Assembly (NCBI GenBank): GCA_003024985.2
Contig: PXIH01S0001633.1
DNA from: Euperipatoides rowelli
Lineage: Eukaryota > Onychophora > Udeonychophora > Euonychophora > Peripatopsidae
DNA: 11,200 nucleotides
Reading direction: 5' to 3' (one strand)
Under the pieces are notes generated by a model, which saw only the letters and a program-made list of their open reading frames with translations, had not been told where the DNA came from and did no database searches. The position numbers and the translations under genes are program-made. Shown in pieces: positions 7,472 through 11,200 of the stretch. Every line of letters begins with the position of its first letter. Positions within the stretch are counted from its first letter, which is position 1.

Positions 7472-7558
7472 ATATTGGAAAGCGCTAGAATTTTTAAAAC
7501 TCCTATGAATTTTTAAAACTATCGTAGGAGTTTTAAAAATTCTAGTGTTTTCTAATAT
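7472..7558. repeat. 34-bp near-perfect inverted repeat with a triplicated core
   Basis: The arms 7472-7505 and 7525-7558 are reverse complements at 31 of 34 positions. The inner 21 bp (7485-7505 and 7525-7545) are exact, and the three outer mismatches are all G/A transitions. The 19-bp spacer contains a further copy of the arm core GAATTTTTAAAACT (7507-7520), also present in the left arm at 7488-7501. It may be the remnant of a tiny palindromic element or a snap-back duplication. Confidence 0.9.
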
Positions 7559-7747
7559 GAATATGAAAAATCACTAGACATCTATTCTTCCACAGTTAAA
7601 TCTATACACAGTTTTACTGATAAATTAAACATAAAAATATGTAGATTTAGTAAGAAAAATTGATTAAATTGGCAACGCTGTCTTCAGATTATGTCGGAAA
7701 TGCACAATAAACAGGTGCTGATAATTTGATAATCATTAAATGTGAAA

Positions 7748-7762
7748 ACCAGTCCGTCTCTA
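7748..7762 (-). repeat. hAT-like right terminal inverted repeat
   Basis: On the minus strand this begins TAGAGACGGACTGG, mirroring the left end at 5401. The following bases, AAGTATAT, are the candidate second copy of the target duplication. It lies 117 bp from the exon B donor inside the intron. Confidence 0.6.
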
Positions 7763-7878
7763 AAGTATATTTTTTAAAAAAGAAAGAAGCCTAGCAACAT
7801 AGCCAACAAAGTAAGAAAAGTAAGTTTGGTGTTGATTTCAACACCAAAAAGACCTAAAGTAAACACTTAATACATTAC

Positions 7879-8042
7879 CATGTTCATCCTGAAAATAATG
7901 GACAGCACCTTCAGAAGTATCGTCATGCGACATTGCAAAATGAATTCCTGTAGTAGGCTGTGAGAAAACAATATGGGAATTATCCTGAACTGACACCCTT
8001 TTTGGTGAATTTCGATTAATTCTATTTACACCTACAACATTA
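7879..8042 (-). CDS. Pecanex-like gene, exon B
   Basis: The acceptor has an exceptionally long T run (about 17 T on the minus strand) followed by CAG. The donor is CATG|GTAATG. The exon takes one base to complete the Asn codon begun in exon A and ends with one base (G), so intron phase is respected on both sides. It encodes about 54 residues. An NSPKR motif near its start echoes the SPKRPK of exon A. The rest is acidic and aromatic, including HFAMSHDDTSEG and then VHYFQDEH, which reads straight into exon C as HGNWLSYTFDG. No stop occurs in this frame. The regular acidic/aromatic character suggests a small conserved patch in an otherwise variable loop; I do not recognise a named domain. Confidence 0.85.
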
Positions 8043-9429
8043 CTGAAAAAAAAAAAAAAAAATAAACAGTTATATAAAGCCTTAATTTTTATAATAAAAG
8101 ATTAAGTCAGTGAAAATTTATATGGTATACATTCATTTTTCCATGTAATTTGCATAAAGTAATAACACAAAGCTATTAATTATTCAATATTATTGACATT
8201 ATTAACAGGTTTGTGTGTGTGTGCAAAATGAAAATTTTAATAACATTTTCAAGACCATTTATCAACAAGTTGTCAATGTTCCTATTAATTGACTCACCTT
8301 CCAAAGCAGAGAGAATTAACAAACAACTTACAATTTTTGAAATTTGTTCGTTAAAAAAAGGTTATCACAAATTGGATAAAGTATTAAATCAAAGTCATCT
8401 GAACTATCAGTGGCAACTGGAAATGGTTTGAATAGAGTTAAAAGTGCAAATTAAAGCCGAGGATAGAATGGGATAGCTAAGGATCTAACAATATCCCTAC
8501 CAAAAAATGCAGATAATGCTAATAATAAAGATGAGTCAATAATATGGGTAATGATAATTATAATGACCATAATGGGGTCACATACAGTAGTATGATAACA
8601 ATTATTTTAAAGTTTAAAAATAAATTCAGAAATTTAGTTTTCTGTAGTGAAATAAAAAAAGTAAACAATTGTATATTTTTGTTGATTTTCAAATTAAAGC
8701 TGGTGTAGCCTAGCATTTTTCTATGGAAAATTGGCCATTTGCTAAGCAATGCGCCATTATGCACAGTGACAGTAGCAATTAATTTTATTTTATTTGTATT
8801 TTTGTCATATTTCCTTTTTATTTCAGTCATGTAGCGTATGAAATCTGAAGAAACTCATAATTCCCCAAGATTAAAAAATCTGAAATAACAGCATCACATT
8901 TAATGAACAGCAAAAATTATAAAATTCCCATGTAAAGAATCGAGTTGAATGCTGGTTAATTTCCGAGGCTTCTATAATGATCACTCTACTAATGGATTAA
9001 TATAGTCTGATTATCTTCTCTTATCTTTATGATAAAAAATTATTCGCAGAAGAAAATATCTTAGTAGAACAAAGAGTATTATAACAAGCTGATCCTTTAC
9101 GGCAATGTCTCAAGTAAAGTGTAACGCTCTCAGATATATAAATGGAAGAAAAGGTCATGTCTGTTATACAGTAGATTCGATCTCTCTCTTAAGCACAGAT
9201 GATAATATTTTTTTTTACTCAAGTGAAAATTGCACGCATCCAAGCCTAATCTTAAGTACAAAAAAAAAAAAAAAAATGAGATTGCAATACTTTTTACAAA
9301 GTGGATGCATACAAAATGATTGCTTTTCACACCAAATATAATTAATATATTCTTGATATTTTAATCAGACAAAATTAAAAATTTTACTCATTAAAGTTTT
9401 TAAACTTCTTAAAATAAACCATAACTCAC
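8043..9429 (-). other. Intron between exons A and B, no gene
   Basis: A 1,387-bp intron bounded by GTGAGT at 9429 and a long T run plus CAG at 8043. Open frames in it (plus 8213-8431 and 9105-9341, minus 8558-8830 and 9130-9330) overlap homopolymers, lack recognisable motifs and lack paired splice sites in the right phase. TACAGTA words occur at 8583 and 9167, and an A run at 9260-9275. Confidence 0.6.
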
Positions 9430-9559
9430 TTCTGTTGCCTTGATTCTTCCGATGTATTGGAATTAAGTAAATTCGGAGAAAACTCAGAGGTATATTGATT
9501 TTTTCCAGCCAGATGGCGCCTTCGTCTTGCTGTTAATTTTGGCCTTTTAGGGGAATTTG
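9430..9559 (-). CDS. Pecanex-like gene, exon A (first visible exon)
   Basis: The acceptor is a T/A-rich tract ending TTTCAG just before 9559, and the donor is AA|GTGAGT after 9430, a near-consensus site. The exon enters with two bases of a split codon (xCA) and leaves with two bases (AA). It encodes about 43 residues: a basic block reading SPKRPK followed by a run of four arginines plus histidine (RRRRH), then a neutral Ser/Asn/Gln-rich stretch ending SEESRQQ. There is no hydrophobic segment. The basic cluster looks like a nuclear-localisation or phosphoinositide-binding type patch, but in a pecanex cytosolic loop it may simply be a regulatory basic motif; this is inference. The exon before it must end with one base of a codon and was not found in 9560-11200. 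Confidence 0.82.
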
Positions 9560-9863
9560 CTGAAATTAAATATATTAAAAAAAATAAGTAACAATCAAAC
9601 AAATTAATAATGAAATGAAAAAAAAAACTATAAAAACAAAAATGAAGATTCAAGCTTTTTCGAAATTGATCGCTTAATATATGAATCAAATCTGGTGGGT
9701 TTTCTTTCTATTGATTATTCAATTTTATATTATTACTATTATATACTGTATACAAATACTGAAATAGTATGGCATATGTGTATGTATATACAGTAATAAT
9801 GCTTGCATGTCTGTGAGCCTGCCTGTCTATCCATATGTATGTACTGTATACAGTGCTGTCCTT

Positions 9864-9874
9864 GGGGGGGGGGG
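9864..9874 (+). repeat. G11 homopolymer
   Basis: Eleven consecutive G in a region that is otherwise AT-rich, just after a CTGTATACAGTGCTGTCC stretch. The only long G/C homopolymer in the window; probably length-variable. Confidence 0.9.
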
Positions 9875-10740
9875 ACGTGTATACATAGAAAGATTCAATC
9901 TTATTAGCATATACTTAGAAAATGATAATGAATTATGTGACTATACAGTCATAGAGTCATAATATATATACATTTACATATTTTTTTTATATAAACCCAT
10001 TTTATATTTTTTTCTTTATGTAAAACAATTAATAGATACTGGTATTGTTTCATTCATGCAATAACTTGTAAAAGGCTATTAATATTTTAAATTGAATATT
10101 ATTTTAATTTGAACATTGAAATTCTCAGCTCTCAGCATATACACTAAATAAATTAAAAACACCAACAGTCAGTCGTATTATCCTGTATTTGACAGACTAG
10201 CAACACTCAACAATATAGAAATATGTATCGTTGGCAACTTATTATGTTAATAGCAACAATGCTTCAAATTTTGATTAAATTTATCTGTCTTATTGTCTTT
10301 ACCTCTGAATTGAGTTTGCTAACTTTTCTGTATGGATGTTATTTTTTGTTTGTCTATTTATTTGCTAAAACAAAAATTGCATTACCCTTATTAAAATATT
10401 TTTCTAACTCTATCGGTAATTTGATAAAACGTTAATTAAATAAAATTTAATAACTTGTATAAGCGGATTAAACTTAATAATAATAAATTAAAAAAAAGAA
10501 TGGAATGGGAATAAAAGTGAATATAAATGTAAAATATACAGTACACTACACTAATTAGTCAGGCCTGGACATTGTTTTTTTTTTTCCTTTTCCCACAATT
10601 TTTTTTTTTGTAAAATCTCACAACTTAAGTTACAGGAATTAAAGTTAGTGAATTTATTAACTTAACCAACTATTTATTTCGGAAAACTGTGTCCAAAATA
10701 GACTATTTGTTAAGGTCAAACGTAATGGATTTTAAATCTT

Positions 10741-10786
10741 TTTTATTATTATTGATTTTCAAAGAAAATTACTAAAAAAAAAATTC
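10741..10786 (-). repeat. Inverted dispersed AT-rich repeat, copy 2
   Basis: On the minus strand it reads a T run, TAGTAATTTTCTTTGAAAAT, then CAATAATAATAAAA, matching 3474-3520 with few differences. Flanks diverge. It may be a fragment of an AT-rich dispersed element; low complexity limits confidence. Confidence 0.5.
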
Positions 10787-11200
10787 CACTGAAAAAAAAA
10801 AATTTAAAATGCATAAAAAAAAGTTGTTTAAAGATAAAATTAAGAATAGTGCCATCCTCCGTCTGAGATTACAAAATGAAGTTTTCAAATTTTTTTTGGG
10901 TCCGAGATTAATTTGATGACTAAACTGTTTCTACAGCTGTTTCTTCCTAATGATTTATCATGTAAATAGAAGTATCTTGGGCTAGAGTAGCACAAAGGAT
11001 GAATTTGATTATGATTTTTTACAAGTATTTAAACAATTAGTCCATAGGATTTCCAGCCTTTAGCTGACGAAGATAGCGAATATTCTATAGTTTAGTATAG
11101 CAAGCTCTATTCATCTCTGTACAATGATGTCACAAAATATATCCCCTGGTGTATACAGTAGACAATGTTCTTTTAAGGGGGAGGAGCTAAAGACATTTTA

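Larger units (their letters stand above)
5401..7762. mobile_element. hAT-like DNA transposon, non-autonomous, interrupted
   Basis: The left end is TAGAGACGGGCCGATGAATT. The right end, read on the minus strand, is TAGAGACGGACTGGTTTTCA. The first nine bases are identical and the next five differ only by G/A and C/T transitions. TAGAGAYGGGCCGAT-type termini are typical of invertebrate hAT elements. The flanking octamers, AAATACAC (5393-5400) and AAGTATAT (7763-7770), match at five of eight positions with three transitions, as expected of a decayed 8-bp target duplication. The TTAA-type element at 5796-7115 is inserted inside, leaving about 1.04 kb of original element, in which I see no hAT transposase frame. 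Old and inactive; the call depends on the ends. Confidence 0.6.
485..9559 (-). other. Pecanex-like gene, four internal exons (partial gene span)
   Basis: Gene-level entry for a minus-strand spliced gene whose visible exons are 9559-9430, 8042-7879, 4664-4571 and 859-485 (130, 164, 94 and 375 bp). Seen directly: every junction is GT-AG and the phases fit (2, then 1, then 2). The joined codons AA|T (Asn), G|GC (Gly) and TG|G (Trp) give one uninterrupted frame of about 254 residues. The product is hydrophilic, with basic patches, acidic/aromatic stretches and a polyserine tract, and ends in a basic, aromatic juxtamembrane segment. Pecanex proteins are large multi-pass membrane proteins; the Drosophila founder is a neurogenic gene linked to Notch signalling and the ER. 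They have a long variable serine-rich loop before the conserved membrane core. I infer that these exons encode that loop and the start of the core. No start codon, stop codon or promoter is visible, so the gene extends beyond both window edges. The gene assignment rests mainly on the last exon; the exon structure is firmer than the name. Confidence 0.75.
9560..11200 (-). other. Intron upstream of exon A (partial), no gene
   Basis: At least 1.6 kb of intron ending in the exon A acceptor. I searched for an exon leaving one base of a split codon and found none I could support. It contains many T and A runs, five TACAGTA/TACTGTA words (9744, 9789, 9842, 10537, 11154) and the 12-bp palindrome ACTGTATACAGT (9843-9854). 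It also holds an 11-bp G run and an inverted copy of the 3474-3520 repeat. The hydrophobic plus-strand frame at 10223-10435 is most likely an AT-rich chance ORF. Confidence 0.55.

Noticed and set aside
8213-8431. 72-codon plus-strand open frame near a short GT run
   Set aside because: Composition follows the AT-rich background and there is no homology cue or exon context.
8558-8830. 90-codon minus-strand open frame
   Set aside because: Lysine/isoleucine/leucine/phenylalanine-rich sequence typical of AT-rich DNA. It lacks phase-compatible splice sites, and exons A and B already join in frame without it.
9105-9341. Overlapping plus and minus open frames at 9105-9341 and 9130-9330
   Set aside because: Both run across an A16 tract and mirror each other; neither resembles a protein.
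9426-9689. Extension of exon A up to an ATG at 9689
   Set aside because: The part upstream of 9559 is a T-rich polypyrimidine/intron tract ending in TTTCAG; its translation is low-complexity Phe/Tyr/Leu.
10223-10435. 70-codon hydrophobic plus-strand frame
   Set aside because: It looks like a membrane peptide only because T-rich codons encode Leu, Ile and Phe; no promoter, family resemblance or splice context.

Overview
This is an AT-rich (roughly 70% A+T) stretch of a eukaryotic, almost certainly invertebrate animal, nuclear genome. The evidence is spliced coding exons with GT-AG borders, long AT-rich introns, several eukaryotic DNA-transposon remnants, and frequent short words such as TAGGCCT and TACAGTA. 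The sequence alone does not fix the phylum. There is no sign of bacterial gene organisation, RNA genes, CRISPR or operons.

One host gene runs through the window on the minus strand. Four internal coding exons can be defined (5'->3': 9559-9430, 8042-7879, 4664-4571, 859-485). All have good splice sites, and their phases join without a break into about 254 codons. The product looks like the large hydrophilic, serine-rich loop of a pecanex (PCNX) family membrane protein. The last exon ends in a basic/aromatic juxtamembrane block and an R-F-D-R-L-x-L-L-x-L-L-D-R motif, which I recognise as the conserved segment just before the pecanex transmembrane core. The gene is open at both ends: earlier exons lie beyond 11200 and the membrane core and Pecanex_C exons lie to the left of position 1.

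The introns hold most of the structure. The exon C-D intron (860-4570) contains a degenerate 14-unit minisatellite with a duplicated 147-bp flank, an unexplained exon-like segment near 2350-2430, and a 79-bp tandem duplication. The exon B-C intron (4665-7878) contains a pogo/Tigger-like miniature element ending 18 bp from the exon C acceptor. It also contains a transposon nest: a hAT-like element (5401-7762) split by a TTAA-flanked 1.32-kb element with about 48-bp terminal inverted repeats (5796-7115). The inner element carries a minus-strand reading frame broken by a single in-frame TAA. Two other structures lie inside the nest, a near-perfect 34-bp palindrome (7472-7558) and a repeated TAAGCCCGTTA word. 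The exon A-B intron and the 5' intron (9560-11200) are mostly featureless AT-rich sequence.

No new defence or regulatory system is evident. The items most worth a second look are the nested transposons with the interrupted ORF, the inverted repeats, the minisatellite-bearing repeat and the strong excess of TACAGTA/TACTGTA.
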